Of a stretch of DNA of 64,000 bases, positions 8,616-17,608 are shown in pieces. How positions within the stretch are numbered: the stretch's first letter is position 1; each line of letters starts with the position of its first letter. The stretch comes from Thiomicrorhabdus marina (lineage in GTDB: Bacteria; Pseudomonadota; Gammaproteobacteria; Thiomicrospirales; Thiomicrospiraceae). The stretch lies in contig NZ_JAGETV010000004.1 of assembly GCF_017571465.1 (NCBI RefSeq), positions 62,001 through 126,000 on the forward strand. The letters are read 5' to 3'. The notes beneath the pieces were generated by a model. The model was given only the letters and a program-made list of their open reading frames with translations, searched no databases and was not told the DNA's origin. Made by a program: the position numbers and the translations under genes.

Positions 8616-9080
8616 TTACTCAGTAACCGTGTAATTAACTGCATTCATTAGAGATAACGCTTCTGTTGGAGACAAGCGAATAAGCTCTGTTTTAGGGCCA
8701 ATAACCAAACGCGGAGTGCGAATCAATTCAAAGTAATATTTTTGTCCTGCAACTAAGTTTACATTTACTTCTGCTTCGGTAGCTGTTAACTGCGGCAGGT
8801 CAACTTGGATAGTTGTATTACCCGGATTAACGTCAACACGCTTAAAAGTCATCCCATAAGTTTCAACTTCGATATCACCAATTTCAACCTGAGTCCCATG
8901 TATTTTGGATTTATCGTTCTCACCACGGATAATGTAGACTGAAGATTTACCAGCTGGCACAAGGCCCTCGATAACCGCTTGTTTTTCCGCTGGAGGCGCG
9001 TAATTTACGGTAGTACATCCACTTGCTGCGAGTCCCAAAGAAATGATGGTAGCGAACCCTAATAATTTAATGTTTTTCAT
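8616..9080 (-). CDS. DUF2846-like outer-membrane lipoprotein
   Basis: A 154-residue lipoprotein. The N-terminus has a signal peptide with a lipobox (LAASGC), placing the acylated cysteine at residue 22; the next residue is threonine, which favours outer-membrane sorting. The mature part has a beta-rich domain with SSVYIIRGEN, the GTQVEIGD strand and GQKYYFELIR, as in DUF2846 lipoproteins. No catalytic residues are recognisable. The gene stands alone on the minus strand with 335 bp below it, and its start is 218 bp from the divergent Xre gene. The biological role is unknown. Confidence 0.75.
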   Translation of the reverse strand: MKNIKLLGFATIISLGLAASGCTTVNYAPPAEKQAVIEGLVPAGKSSVYIIRGENDKSKIHGTQVEIGDIEVETYGMTFKRVDVNPGNTTIQVDLPQLTATEAEVNVNLVAGQKYYFELIRTPRLVIGPKTELIRLSPTEALSLMNAVNYTVTE

Positions 9081-9251
9081 GAAAGCCCTTTTAATGACAA
9101 GTATTCTTAAAAAAATACTATTTGTTATATTTTTATCCCAGAAATTATAATCAACGACAAACGCTATTTTTTGAATTTTTACAGCTTTTAAATCGATTTA
9201 CGTTATATATTGCATGGTTATTTACACTTTTTCTCAAAAAACCAATGCATC

Positions 9252-9272
9252 AATATCCTGAAATGGGATATT
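9252..9272. promoter_or_regulatory. Inverted-repeat operator candidate before xre gene
   Basis: AATATCC (9252-9258) and GGATATT (9266-9272) form a perfect 7-bp inverted repeat with a 7-bp spacer, ending 25 bases before the ATG of the Xre regulator. Size and place suit an autoregulatory operator for a dimeric HTH protein. The link to that protein is inference. Confidence 0.5.
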
Positions 9273-9297
9273 TATAACATAGTCATAAACTGCCTGC

Positions 9298-9543
9298 ATG
9301 AAAAAAAGTGTCTGGCAGAAAAAATATGAACTACTAGCGGGAGAATTGCGTGCAATGCGCCTTGCCGCCGGTTTAACACAAGCTGACTTAGCTAAAAAAC
9401 TAGATAAACCCCAGAGTTACGTTTCAAAGTACGAGGGCTGTGACCGTTATTTGGGATTTATTGAAGTACTTGAGGTATGTGAAGCCTGTGAGTCAGATCC
9501 TACTAGCCTTATCCAAAAACTGGGGTTTTCAGTAAGCCAATAA
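9298..9543 (+). CDS. Xre-family helix-turn-helix regulator
   Basis: An 81-residue protein that is little more than a lambda-repressor-like DNA-binding domain: LRAMRLAAGLTQADLAKKLDKPQSYVSKYE gives helices 1-3 with the recognition helix around residues 37-46. A short C-terminal tail contains two cysteines (EVCEACES) that could be coincidental or redox/metal sensitive. It is read away from the lipoprotein gene. An inverted repeat 25 bases upstream is a likely operator. The ribosome binding site is poor. It probably controls itself and a neighbouring island gene, but its targets cannot be read from the sequence. Confidence 0.85.
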   Translation: MKKSVWQKKYELLAGELRAMRLAAGLTQADLAKKLDKPQSYVSKYEGCDRYLGFIEVLEVCEACESDPTSLIQKLGFSVSQ

Positions 9544-10206
9544 TCGTTTCATTTTTGCCTCCACCCTTCTATCTCCTCGCCACAAGCTCTGCTCAAAACC
9601 GCTCTTCAGTATTAAAATCATTACGGCATTCAGCATTTACCCATACATAATTCCTGCATGATCCAAGTTTAATTAAACTCGAAAATTTTTATTTTTTTCG
9701 GGTTTAGTCATGTTAGAGATTTTATAGGGAGTTCAAGTTTTACCTACCCCTGAAGTAGACTCGAAAATTTTTTTATTTTCGAGTACAGGCTCTTTGAAAC
9801 CATTTATTTTTGGGATCAGATTTCTTAAATTTGTTAATACGCAAAAAATTAAAATTTTCTAGTTTTAATAGATAATGTGGAAATTAAGACAAACCCATTT
9901 CTCTGAAATTTTCAAAGAATCAATAGGGATTTAATCTGGAACATTTTCAAGACATCAAATTCCGTGACTGCAGTAGAAAGAATGATCCAGTGATCAAACC
10001 GCCTACCAAATTAAGCTACTAACAAACGAAAGAACCACAAAATCAACTGCCAGCATCAACCACACATATAAACGCAACGATAAAGATGCATATACGTTAC
10101 ATAAAAGCATTAAATTGTAATTCACTTAGAATTCAGCCCCTTTTAGAGGAGACTCAGTTTTTTCAAAGATATGATTTTCTTCGAATCTTATAAAGGAGAA
10201 AAAACA
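9544..10206. other. Long hairpin-bearing intergenic region, oriT candidate
   Basis: 663 bp without a gene. Two related hairpins stand out: 9674-9706 (12-bp stem with one G-T pair, arms built on AAACTCGAAAA/TTTTCGGGTTT) and 9759-9784 (perfect 10-bp stem, ACTCGAAAAT/ATTTTCGAGT, six-T loop). They share the ACTCGAAAA arm 80 bp apart, so they may bind the same protein. The downstream gene may encode a MobI-like protein, and in SXT/R391 and IncA/C elements oriT lies directly upstream of mobI. An oriT here is therefore a reasonable but unproven reading; simple factor-independent terminators of the Xre transcript are the alternative. Confidence 0.35.
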
Positions 10207-10767
10207 ATGATTGATTGGAACGATTTCATGAAAGACATAGCTGGATCAAACTTAGAGCTTATAGACCATCTGAATAATATGCTTAGAGAAATAGTTACTG
10301 CACAAATTAAACTTAAAGAAAATGCCTATGTCGTCGTTGATTGCTACCAAACTTTCCGTCTTGAGCGGATTCGAAAAGAGTTGAATGAAGCAAGCAGTAG
10401 CAAAAATCCAGTTTACTTTCCTGAAGTAAAACCGAAGATGCACGTCACGGACGATAAATCCTTTGGGGTGTACTGGCGAGATTACTCAAATGTAGCTGCA
10501 AAAAGAAGAATGGCAAAAGTCAAAGGTGTTGAATTTGATCGAAGAAATGCTCATGGGAGCCATGTTCGACCGCTTCAAAAAGGTTACACAGAGCGATGCT
10601 TTAAAAAAGCACCCGATTGGGAACTTGAATTGATTTTAAAAGCAGAAAAAGAATTTCAAATTATCCGAGATCAAACCTTTGAACTAGCCAAAATTGGTAA
10701 AAGTCTTCGAAAACTTTTAAAGGAATTGGATGAATTAGCTCAGACCCAATCTGACACGTCTCCTTAA
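10207..10767 (+). CDS. Possible MobI-like mobilisation protein
   Basis: A 186-residue soluble protein. The start at 10207 is chosen because AAGGAG (10192-10197) is well placed before it; an ATG 12 codons earlier has no such site and overlaps the ribosome binding site. Helical ends flank a basic, aromatic centre (FGVYWRDYSN, HGSHVRPLQKGYTERCF), followed by PDWELELILKAEKEFQIIRDQ. The order of a WxR motif, a K/R-rich patch and a WE-L-AE-EF-IR helix resembles, from memory, the MobI(A/C) family of auxiliary oriT-binding proteins. That assignment is tentative. A long non-coding region precedes it and the integrase gene is convergent, 94 bp on. No relaxase is visible in the window. Confidence 0.5.
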   Translation: MIDWNDFMKDIAGSNLELIDHLNNMLREIVTAQIKLKENAYVVVDCYQTFRLERIRKELNEASSSKNPVYFPEVKPKMHVTDDKSFGVYWRDYSNVAAKRRMAKVKGVEFDRRNAHGSHVRPLQKGYTERCFKKAPDWELELILKAEKEFQIIRDQTFELAKIGKSLRKLLKELDELAQTQSDTSP

Positions 10768-10861
10768 AAAGAGAAGAATCACCAGTTTTGTTAAGGGAGC
10801 GAATCTTAAAATCCAAACAACAAATCTAAACTGACAGTCACCGAATCAAAACCGGCAACTG

Positions 10862-12100
10862 TCAGATAAAGTCTGAACTACTACAATTTAAGTTAGTTGC
10901 CTTTTTTATTGCATCCAAATGATCCGCCCAGGCCTGCATCATCTTGATCCTTTCAGGCATCCATTCAGCCTTATTGTACGCCGCCCTAATGCGGTCTTTA
11001 TCCATATGTGCTAGTTGCGCTTCTATAGCATCTTTATCGAATTTTAGCTCATTGAGTATGGTACTTGCTGTATGTCTCCAACCATGAGGGCTCATCAAGC
11101 CTTTACCTACAGGTTCCCCTGTTTCTGGATGCTTAGTTCTGTTTATCGCACATGAAAGCGTACTTTCAACAGGAGGAATGTCTTTTTTTGCAGTATACGT
11201 AGTAAAAACATAAGTTCTATTACCGTTGATTTCCTGCATATTTCTAAGTATTTCAAGAGCTTGATTAGATAGTGGGACTTTATGGGCGCGATCTTTTTTC
11301 ATATCGCCTTCCTTGTACGTAAGCATCTTGTTTTCCCAATCAATATTTTGCCAAGTAAGGTGCCGGATATTCTTAGGCCGCAAAAAAACATAGGGCATAA
11401 ATTTCAATGCCATTTTGATTGGTAAGCTACCGTGATAATTATCAAAACCTTGCAATAGCAGTTTTAGTGAATTTTCATCATTAGAAGAAGGCATGCTCTT
11501 ACTTGAAGTCCCATTTTTTGCGGGAAATAAGTCATTAAGACCACTGGCTGGGTTTATGCTAATTATCTGAAGAGCAAATAAACGATTAAAGACCTCTTTA
11601 GCGTAGCTAATCGATTTTCGAAGCGTTTCCTGCTTACCAGCATCATATAGTCCCTTAAAATGCTCATAAAGCTGGATAGTTGTAATTTTATCAACTGGTG
11701 TCTTGTCCAAGACGGGAAATAAGTGGAGCTGCATAACTTCAAGCTTTTTTCGTCGGGTAATATCTTTTATCGGTGCATCTTTTAAAAGATCTAATGCATA
11801 AGCACTAAATGGTTTGTATTGAGTACCCTTCAAGCGTTTGAGCTCTACTCTTGGATCAAGCCCTTCCGCAATAAAACCACGGGCTTGTTCATGAAGTTCA
11901 CGAGCTCGTTTTAAGGTAATGTCTGGATATTGGCCAATGGTTAACGTATATCGATTGCCAAATAAAGCAAAGTCATAACGCCATGTCTTAGTTCCAGATG
12001 GTTTTACAAGAAGATAAAGGCCACCACCATCTGATTCTTTAAATTGTTTGTCCTGTGGCTTTAGAGTCAACACTCTTCTGTCAGTTAATTTACGTTTCAT
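10862..12100 (-). CDS. Tyrosine integrase, DUF4102/P4-like
   Basis: A 412-residue site-specific tyrosine recombinase. The N-terminal arm-binding DUF4102 domain starts LTDRRVLTLKPQDKQFKESD and includes GGGLYLLV and ARELHEQARGFIAEG. The core-binding domain spans about 95-200. The catalytic domain shows the first arginine in FLRPKNIRHLTW, the HGWRHTAS box and the tyrosine in RAAYNKAEW. The frame extends 54 codons upstream of the chosen ATG, but those codons run through three tandem 12-bp repeats and encode an improbable FTVPFTVSFTVRN stretch, so the start at 12100 is preferred. It should integrate and excise the left island; its target site cannot be identified because the other end is out of view. 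Confidence 0.9.
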   Translation of the reverse strand: MKRKLTDRRVLTLKPQDKQFKESDGGGLYLLVKPSGTKTWRYDFALFGNRYTLTIGQYPDITLKRARELHEQARGFIAEGLDPRVELKRLKGTQYKPFSAYALDLLKDAPIKDITRRKKLEVMQLHLFPVLDKTPVDKITTIQLYEHFKGLYDAGKQETLRKSISYAKEVFNRLFALQIISINPASGLNDLFPAKNGTSSKSMPSSNDENSLKLLLQGFDNYHGSLPIKMALKFMPYVFLRPKNIRHLTWQNIDWENKMLTYKEGDMKKDRAHKVPLSNQALEILRNMQEINGNRTYVFTTYTAKKDIPPVESTLSCAINRTKHPETGEPVGKGLMSPHGWRHTASTILNELKFDKDAIEAQLAHMDKDRIRAAYNKAEWMPERIKMMQAWADHLDAIKKATNLNCSSSDFI

Positions 12101-12124
12101 AAAAAAGCGCTCAAATTTATTCCG

Positions 12125-12160
12125 TACCGTAAACGATACCGTAAATGGTACCGTAAAATT
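12125..12160. repeat. Three tandem 12-bp repeats in integrase promoter
   Basis: TACCGTAAACGA, TACCGTAAATGG and TACCGTAAAATT follow each other without gaps, sharing TACCGTAAA, 25-60 bases upstream of the integrase ATG. A partial fourth (CCGTA) may lie just before. Spacing close to one helical turn suggests protein binding on one face: arm-type integrase or excisionase sites, or an operator of int. Confidence 0.75.
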
Positions 12161-12315
12161 CGTGATATTGCATGATAGCTGATGAAACGTAATGATACTA
12201 AAAACCCCCATGAATAGGGACTTTGTGGATAGATATGTGGACTCATGAAACTCAAAAAACACCCTCTGATCAGGCGCTTTTTTTATATCTGGAATTTAAG
12301 CAAATCTCTTGTATC

Positions 12316-13290
12316 TTACTCAGAATAGAACTCTTTCTGCACACTGTTAATAGTGTCAACGATCATATTGGTATCCACTTTACCGATAAAGTAATTAGCA
12401 CCAAGTTCGATAACTTCACGCGAGTTATTGTCACTGGTCATCGAGGTGTGCACAATGATCGGTAAGTGTCGTGTTTTTGGATTTTCGCGCAGCTCACGGA
12501 TAACGGTATGTCCAGATGCGACCGGCATCTCTAAATCGGTAAAGACCATTGAAATTTCATTTAGATCGGCCATTGAATTGACGTAATCTAAAAGCAAGCG
12601 GCCATTATTGAATGACTTATAAGCTAAACCTAATTGGTCAAATACCATCCCCATATACTGTTGAATGGATTTAGAATCTTCCGCAAACAGGATGGTGCGT
12701 TCGGTGATATCGGTGCTGAACTGGTTCTGGCTTGCATCGATTTCACGGGCAGAGGTGAAAATCTTTTCTGCCATACTCGGCATAGCTTCAATGAGTAGTT
12801 TTTCAATATCTAGAATAAAACAAAGCGTTTCGCTATTTTCCAAATAAGTGTGATTAATTATCTGATTTGTGTTGACGTTAACATTATAGTTAGAAGCAGG
12901 ATGAATCTCTGACCAGTCTTTTTCTTCAACACCATAGATATGTGAAACACGTAGTCCGACAAAATTATGACTAAAATCCGAGACGATAATAATCGATTTT
13001 TCTCGCTCTTCTTCTGACATTGGAAAGCCCATCCACTGCGGTAAGTCGATAACCGGTAGATAAACACCTCGCAATTCAATCATACCTTCAATAAGTTGAT
13101 TGGTATCCGGCATAGGAGAAATAGGATAACCGCGACCCTCTAATACTTCGCGAACCTTAAAAACATTCATACCGTAATAAGGCGGCTGATAGTCCTCTTT
13201 TGCAAACTGCACCTGAAAAATCATTAAACTCAGTTGATTGTTCTTGCTAAGTTGCGCGGTTTTTTCGACTTGTTCTAATGTTGTGCTCAT
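12316..13290 (-). CDS. cheV: Chemotaxis coupling protein CheV
   Basis: A 324-residue protein with a CheW-like domain (about 15-170, including VFKVREVLEG, MIELRGVYLPVIDLP and VGLRVSHIYGVEEK) and a C-terminal response-regulator receiver domain (about 195-320). In the receiver, the acidic pair follows ILFAEDSKSIQ, the phosphorylated aspartate sits in VFTDLEMP, and the conserved Thr/Ser and Lys fall in VHTSMT and FIGKVD. CheV couples chemoreceptors to CheA and adapts by phosphorylation. It lies between the left island integrase and rnhB, where dnaE usually stands in gammaproteobacteria. It probably works with receptors such as the PAS-type one at 34-36 kb. Confidence 0.93.
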   Translation of the reverse strand: MSTTLEQVEKTAQLSKNNQLSLMIFQVQFAKEDYQPPYYGMNVFKVREVLEGRGYPISPMPDTNQLIEGMIELRGVYLPVIDLPQWMGFPMSEEEREKSIIIVSDFSHNFVGLRVSHIYGVEEKDWSEIHPASNYNVNVNTNQIINHTYLENSETLCFILDIEKLLIEAMPSMAEKIFTSAREIDASQNQFSTDITERTILFAEDSKSIQQYMGMVFDQLGLAYKSFNNGRLLLDYVNSMADLNEISMVFTDLEMPVASGHTVIRELRENPKTRHLPIIVHTSMTSDNNSREVIELGANYFIGKVDTNMIVDTINSVQKEFYSE

Positions 13291-13439
13291 GAGCGAACGG
13301 CTCCAATTTCAGAAATAACTCTACAATATCGTTGCTTGTATTAAGGATATAAGAATTCTAACGAAATGCTGAAATTAATCTCAAGTGAGAAGTGTTTAAC
13401 CTGCGAAGTCTTGATGTAAACCAATAAAATTTGTTTTTA

Positions 13440-14048
13440 TCAGACAGGTTCTAACAACACACGCACCGGTTTAAAGGACCGACGATATTCAGCCAAAATA
13501 GGCAGCGATTTTAGACGTTCTAGGTGCGCAGGGGTCGGATAGCCTTTATGTTGTGCGAAACCATATTCAGGATGTTGTTTATCTAAATCTTTCATTTGTC
13601 GATCACGGTAAACCTTAGCGAGAATGGAAGCGGCTGAGATGGCAGGAACTTTACTGTCACCTTTAACAATCGCAACACATGGATGTGTGGTTTTGGGACA
13701 GCGATTACCATCAATCATCGCTAAGTCAAATGCACTTTGTTGTGCAACCTCTTCTATTGCCCGACTCATTGCTAACATAGTGGCTTGTAGAATATTTAAT
13801 TCATCAATTTCTTGTGGCGATGCCTTTTGGATGCTGTATGCAATCGCTTGCTGTTTTATTTCGGAAAACAGTGCTTCACGTTTTTTTTCACTGAGTTTTT
13901 TCGAGTCGTTCAAAGGCAATTGACAGTCTTCCGGCAGAATTACCGCAGCAGCAACCACATCACCGACTAAAGGGCCACGGCCAACTTCGTCTACCCCGAC
14001 GATGATTTGTGACGATTGATCATTAAACAAATCAATTTGTTTAGTCAT
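13440..14048 (-). CDS. rnhB: Ribonuclease HII
   Basis: RNase HII cuts the RNA strand of RNA-DNA hybrids and removes single ribonucleotides from DNA. The 202-residue protein has the type-2 signature [12 protein letters not shown] (Asp20, Glu21 as metal ligands), a further acidic residue in AMIDGNRC and the [20 protein letters not shown] block. The start at 14048 overlaps the lpxB stop by four bases (ATGA), a typical coupled start; another ATG five codons upstream is possible, with no better ribosome binding site. It is the last gene of the lpx operon. In many relatives dnaE and accA follow, but here cheV does. Confidence 0.94.
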   Translation of the reverse strand: MTKQIDLFNDQSSQIIVGVDEVGRGPLVGDVVAAAVILPEDCQLPLNDSKKLSEKKREALFSEIKQQAIAYSIQKASPQEIDELNILQATMLAMSRAIEEVAQQSAFDLAMIDGNRCPKTTHPCVAIVKGDSKVPAISAASILAKVYRDRQMKDLDKQHPEYGFAQHKGYPTPAHLERLKSLPILAEYRRSFKPVRVLLEPV

Positions 14049-15247
14049 GATTTCTGCATCCATGTCTGTAGTGCTTGCACTGCAAGTTTTGCGCTCGGTT
14101 GCTTAAGCTGTTGATACTGTTCAGCAAAGGCGATGAGCTGTTCTTGGCGCATTAAGTCTGAAGCGATTAATTCGGTTAGTTTTGCAGCAATATTTTCCGG
14201 CGTAGCTTCCGCCTGAATTAACTCCGGGACAACGGATTTATTAGCAAGAATATTCGGTAACCCAATCCATTTAGTGGTGGCAAGTTTCGACATTATCCAG
14301 TAAGAAATCGGATGAACTTTAATCGCAAGAATCAGAGGTCTTCGCATAAGCGCACACTCTAACGTTGCAGTACCGGAAGTAACTAGCGCTTGATCACAAG
14401 CTTCTAAAGCCAGTTGTGCCTGTCCATCAAGCAAGTGAATATGCTTGATGAATTGACTCTGTAATTGACCTTTTTCACCAAGTTCTACAATGGTGGTTTC
14501 GATATGTTTTTTGGCTTTTTCATGAACTACCGGTATCACAAAATGCATTTCTGAGTGTTGCTGAAATACCTGCTGTGATGCTAGTAAATACGGTTCTATC
14601 ATTTGTGAAATTTCACTCATGCGAGAACCTGGAAGAATTGCTAATACTTGGGCGTCCTTAGCTAACCCAAAACTGATACAAGCTTTCTGTTTATTCGGTA
14701 ACTCCGGTACCTGTTGCGCAAGGGGGTGTCCGACAAAGGCTACGGGAATTTCATAACGATGATAGTATTTTGGTTCGAAAGGAAAGAGAACCAAAACGCC
14801 ATTAACCGCCTGCTTAATTTTTGCCAAACGTTTTTCACGCCATGCCCACACAGAAGGTCCAACATAATGTGCAGTGGTAATACCCTGCTCTTTAAGTTTA
14901 CGTTCCACAGTAAAATTGAAATCCGGTGCGTCAATTCCAATAAAAATATCCGGCTGTGCGGCAATCAATCTTTCAATCAAATTCTTGCGTAACCTAAGCA
15001 GCTCACGCAGACGTTTGAGAACCTCAAAAAACCCCATAACTGAAAGACGTTCCATCGGATACCAAGATTCCATGCCTTCTGCAATCATCTTTGGTCCACC
15101 AATACCAACAAATTTTGCATTTGGATAAACACACTTTAACTCTTGCAATAAATCTGCCCCGAGCGTGTCTCCCGAAGTTTCACCGGCAACTAAAGCAATG
15201 GTTAATGGTTTAGTAGTAGATATAGAGCTGTGTTTGAGATCGGACAT
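14045..15247 (-). CDS. lpxB: Lipid-A-disaccharide synthase
   Basis: LpxB joins UDP-2,3-diacylglucosamine and lipid X to form the lipid A disaccharide at the inner face of the inner membrane. The 400-residue sequence has the GT19 features [17 protein letters not shown] near the N-terminus, [20 protein letters not shown] in the centre, LPGSRMSEI, and the sugar-nucleotide site [15 protein letters not shown]. Length is normal. It follows lpxA with a hairpin in between and overlaps rnhB. Order lpxD-fabZ-lpxA-lpxB-rnhB is standard in this class. Confidence 0.96.
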   Translation of the reverse strand: MSDLKHSSISTTKPLTIALVAGETSGDTLGADLLQELKCVYPNAKFVGIGGPKMIAEGMESWYPMERLSVMGFFEVLKRLRELLRLRKNLIERLIAAQPDIFIGIDAPDFNFTVERKLKEQGITTAHYVGPSVWAWREKRLAKIKQAVNGVLVLFPFEPKYYHRYEIPVAFVGHPLAQQVPELPNKQKACISFGLAKDAQVLAILPGSRMSEISQMIEPYLLASQQVFQQHSEMHFVIPVVHEKAKKHIETTIVELGEKGQLQSQFIKHIHLLDGQAQLALEACDQALVTSGTATLECALMRRPLILAIKVHPISYWIMSKLATTKWIGLPNILANKSVVPELIQAEATPENIAAKLTELIASDLMRQEQLIAFAEQYQQLKQPSAKLAVQALQTWMQKS

Positions 15248-15261
15248 AACGATATCACTAT

Positions 15262-15290
15262 AGAAAAAACGCAGTAGAAAACTGCGTTAT
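15262..15290 (-). terminator. Intrinsic terminator-like hairpin between lpxA and lpxB
   Basis: An 8-bp stem (AACGCAGT/ACTGCGTT, five-base loop) is followed on the minus strand by a T run. It sits inside the lpx operon, so it may reduce rather than end transcription into lpxB-rnhB. Confidence 0.6.
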
Positions 15291-15312
15291 TTGAAATGAG
15301 TAAATGGATATA

Positions 15313-16086
15313 TTAACGGGTAATGCCGCGGGTTGAAGTGCTTAAGAATTCAATTAAATGATTCAGTGTTCCCGCTTTGTCATTTTGTGCTTCCAATTCA
15401 GCAAGCGCATCCTTAATACTTAAATTACTGCGATAGATAATTTTGTAAGCGCGCTTAACTAAACGACGCTGTTCGCTATCAAAGTCACGACGCTTAAGCC
15501 CTTCCAAATTTACGGTTTTTGCTTCAGCAATATTGCCTGAAACCACAACAAAATCCGGGACATCTTGATTGATTACACTGCCCATTCCGCAAAAAGAATG
15601 TTCGCCGATACGACAGAATTGATGTACCAATGTATAACCACCAAGAATAGCCCAATCTTGAATTTCAACATGACCTGCTAATGCAACATTGTTAGCCATA
15701 ATACAATTATTCCCAACGATACAATCGTGAGCAATGTGGACACCGGCCATAATCCAATTATTATCACCAACTACCGTTTTGGCAATGTCTTGAATGGTGC
15801 CTCGATTTACGGTGACATTTTCACGGAAGGTATTGTTATTACCAATAATTGTGATGGCTTCATCACCCTCAACAAACTTTTTGTCTTGCGGGGCTGCGCC
15901 AATACAGCCGAAAGGATAAAAACGATTACCCTTGCCAATTACGCATGGACCATAGACAACAACATGCGATTCCAATTTACAGCCGGAATCGATTTGCACA
16001 TCCCCTTCAATAACACAATAAGGACCGATCTCAACGTCGTCAGCAATCCGTGCTTTAGGGTCAATAATCGCAGTTGAATGAATCAA
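15313..16086 (-). CDS. lpxA: UDP-N-acetylglucosamine acyltransferase
   Basis: LpxA transfers a 3-hydroxyacyl chain from acyl carrier protein to UDP-GlcNAc, the first step of lipid A synthesis. The 257-residue protein has the left-handed beta-helix of hexapeptide repeats from residue 1 to about 190 (IHSTAIIDPKARIADDVEIG and on), the active-site histidine in MAGVHIAHDCIVG, the VNRGT segment, and a helical C-terminal domain (LKRRDFDSEQRRLVKRAYK). It is two bases from fabZ, and the two compete for the same hydroxyacyl-ACP pool. All expected features are present. Confidence 0.96.
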   Translation of the reverse strand: MIHSTAIIDPKARIADDVEIGPYCVIEGDVQIDSGCKLESHVVVYGPCVIGKGNRFYPFGCIGAAPQDKKFVEGDEAITIIGNNNTFRENVTVNRGTIQDIAKTVVGDNNWIMAGVHIAHDCIVGNNCIMANNVALAGHVEIQDWAILGGYTLVHQFCRIGEHSFCGMGSVINQDVPDFVVVSGNIAEAKTVNLEGLKRRDFDSEQRRLVKRAYKIIYRSNLSIKDALAELEAQNDKAGTLNHLIEFLSTSTRGITR

Positions 16087-16088
16087 TT

Positions 16089-16526
16089 TTATACCTTACG
16101 TTCAGCACACATTAAATCAGCAGAGGCAATAATTTTACCGTCAACCTTTGTGGTACATTCGAATTTCCAGATCCCACGCTTATTGCCTAGCGCCTTAACT
16201 TCAAAATCAAGACGGTCACCCGGTACCGCCGGCTTACGGAATCGTGCATTATCGACTGCGGCAAGATAGTACATTGAAGAACCATCCGGTTTTTCACCTT
16301 GGCTACGGAAGGCTAAAATACCAGTGCATTGCGCCATAGCTTCAATAATCATAACACCAGGCATAATTGGATTATTCGGGAAGTGACCTGTGAATTGCGG
16401 CTCATTAAAGGTAACATTTTTGAAACCTTTCAAACTTTCATTCGGGGTAAATTCAGTGACGCGGTCTACCAACAGGAACGGGTAGCGATGCGGTAAGTAA
16501 TCAAAAATATCTTTCACTTCCATCAT
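16089..16526 (-). CDS. fabZ: 3-hydroxyacyl-ACP dehydratase FabZ
   Basis: FabZ dehydrates 3-hydroxyacyl-ACP in fatty acid elongation. The 145-residue hot-dog-fold protein has the [13 protein letters not shown] start motif and the [20 protein letters not shown] active-site helix, placing the catalytic pair at His48 and Glu62. The second ATG (MEVKD) one codon on is equally possible. It sits between lpxD and lpxA, the usual place, tying fatty acid elongation to lipid A output. Confidence 0.96.
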   Translation of the reverse strand: MMEVKDIFDYLPHRYPFLLVDRVTEFTPNESLKGFKNVTFNEPQFTGHFPNNPIMPGVMIIEAMAQCTGILAFRSQGEKPDGSSMYYLAAVDNARFRKPAVPGDRLDFEVKALGNKRGIWKFECTTKVDGKIIASADLMCAERKV

Positions 16527-16563
16527 GAGGAATCCAATTTTCTCTAATTCTATTTATTTGTAA

Positions 16564-17592
16564 TTATTGTAATTCATTAAGTTGCTTTTGCAGCGCTTTA
16601 ACTTGTCGAGCCAATTTATCTAAGGTTCTTTGTCGTACGATTTGTTTTTGCCATTTTGCCGTTTCTTGAGTAGGGAAACCGGAGTAAGCTCCCGATTCCT
16701 TAATATCGTGAGTAACGCCAGCCTTAGCAGCAAAATGACAATGATCGGTTGTAACTAAATGACCGGCAAAACCGACTTGGCCAGCAACGATATTGTGTTT
16801 ACCTAATTTGGTCGTGCCGGCAAACCCTGTTTGTCCTGCAATAGCTGAACCTTCACCGATTACAACATTATGCGCGATGTGTACTAAATTATCGATAATA
16901 CAGTGGTCTTCGATAATAGTATCTTCAATTGCACCACGATCAATAGTGCAGTTATTGCCGATAGAAACATAGTTGCCGATAACAACTCTTCCAACTTGGG
17001 GGATTTTCGACCATTTTCCCTGATGTGGAGCCCAACCAAAGCCATCGCCACCAATCACAGTTCCGGCTTCGATATACACATTATTGCCAATTTGACAATC
17101 ATGATGGATTACAACATTTGCCCCGATCACGCAATTGCTGCCAATTTTGACTTTTGGATAAATAACGCAACCCGGAGCAATCCATGTGTTTTGCCCGACA
17201 GTCACTTCATCTTGTAATACACTGTTTGCTTCGACGCAAACATCCTCGGCCATCTTTGCCGTTAAGGATACCGTGGCACTTTCGGCAACACCAATAAATG
17301 GTAAAGGCTGACGATAAAGCACTTGCGCTAACAAGGAATAGGCATAATAAGGGTCTTTAACAATAATGCATGGCTGCGGACATTCTTCAGCAAATTGCTC
17401 GGTAAGCAAAACCAGTCCAGCCTGAGTATTCATTAAAGATGAGATAAATTTGTGGGAGTTTAGAAAGCTTAAGTTCTCTGCCATCGCTTTATCTAAAGGA
17501 GCAACGCTTACAATATCACTAGAAGCGTCGCCATTAAATTGAAAATCAACCTGATGTTGCTGTAAAACCGCAAGCAGAGAGTCAATGCGCAC
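16564..17592 (-). CDS. lpxD: UDP-3-O-acylglucosamine N-acyltransferase
   Basis: LpxD adds the second hydroxyacyl chain in lipid A synthesis. The 342-residue protein starts with a uridine-binding domain (about 1-100, with ENLSFLNSHKF), then a hexapeptide-repeat beta-helix (about 105-300) carrying the catalytic histidine region DNLVHIAHNVVIG, and ends in a helical coiled tail (LDKLARQVKALQKQLNEL). The start is a GTG. It lies 16 bases below skp, in the standard bamA-skp-lpxD order. Confidence 0.95.
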   Translation of the reverse strand: MRIDSLLAVLQQHQVDFQFNGDASSDIVSVAPLDKAMAENLSFLNSHKFISSLMNTQAGLVLLTEQFAEECPQPCIIVKDPYYAYSLLAQVLYRQPLPFIGVAESATVSLTAKMAEDVCVEANSVLQDEVTVGQNTWIAPGCVIYPKVKIGSNCVIGANVVIHHDCQIGNNVYIEAGTVIGGDGFGWAPHQGKWSKIPQVGRVVIGNYVSIGNNCTIDRGAIEDTIIEDHCIIDNLVHIAHNVVIGEGSAIAGQTGFAGTTKLGKHNIVAGQVGFAGHLVTTDHCHFAAKAGVTHDIKESGAYSGFPTQETAKWQKQIVRQRTLDKLARQVKALQKQLNELQ

Positions 17593-17608
17593 GAAGTAGC
17601 CTTATTTT

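Larger units (their letters stand above)
1..12262. mobile_element. Accessory genomic island (left end outside window)
   Basis: This is an accessory stretch ending at a tyrosine integrase next to the 3' end of cheV. Supporting content is a STAND-type NTPase, a serine recombinase, a KfrA-like protein, an Xre regulator, several small envelope proteins and a possible MobI-like gene. The DNA looks more AT-rich than the core genes that follow, and many genes are unrecognised. No direct repeat marking an attachment site can be identified because the other end lies outside the window, so the right boundary near 12,262 is inferred from the gene change only. Confidence 0.6.

Noticed and set aside
12101-12262. 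54-codon N-terminal extension of the left integrase
   Set aside because: It translates tandem 12-bp repeats, and the family normally starts at the LTDRRV-type segment.
12258-12282. Terminator between integrase and cheV
   Set aside because: A short CTGATCAG dyad and T run are present, but the stem is too weak to claim.
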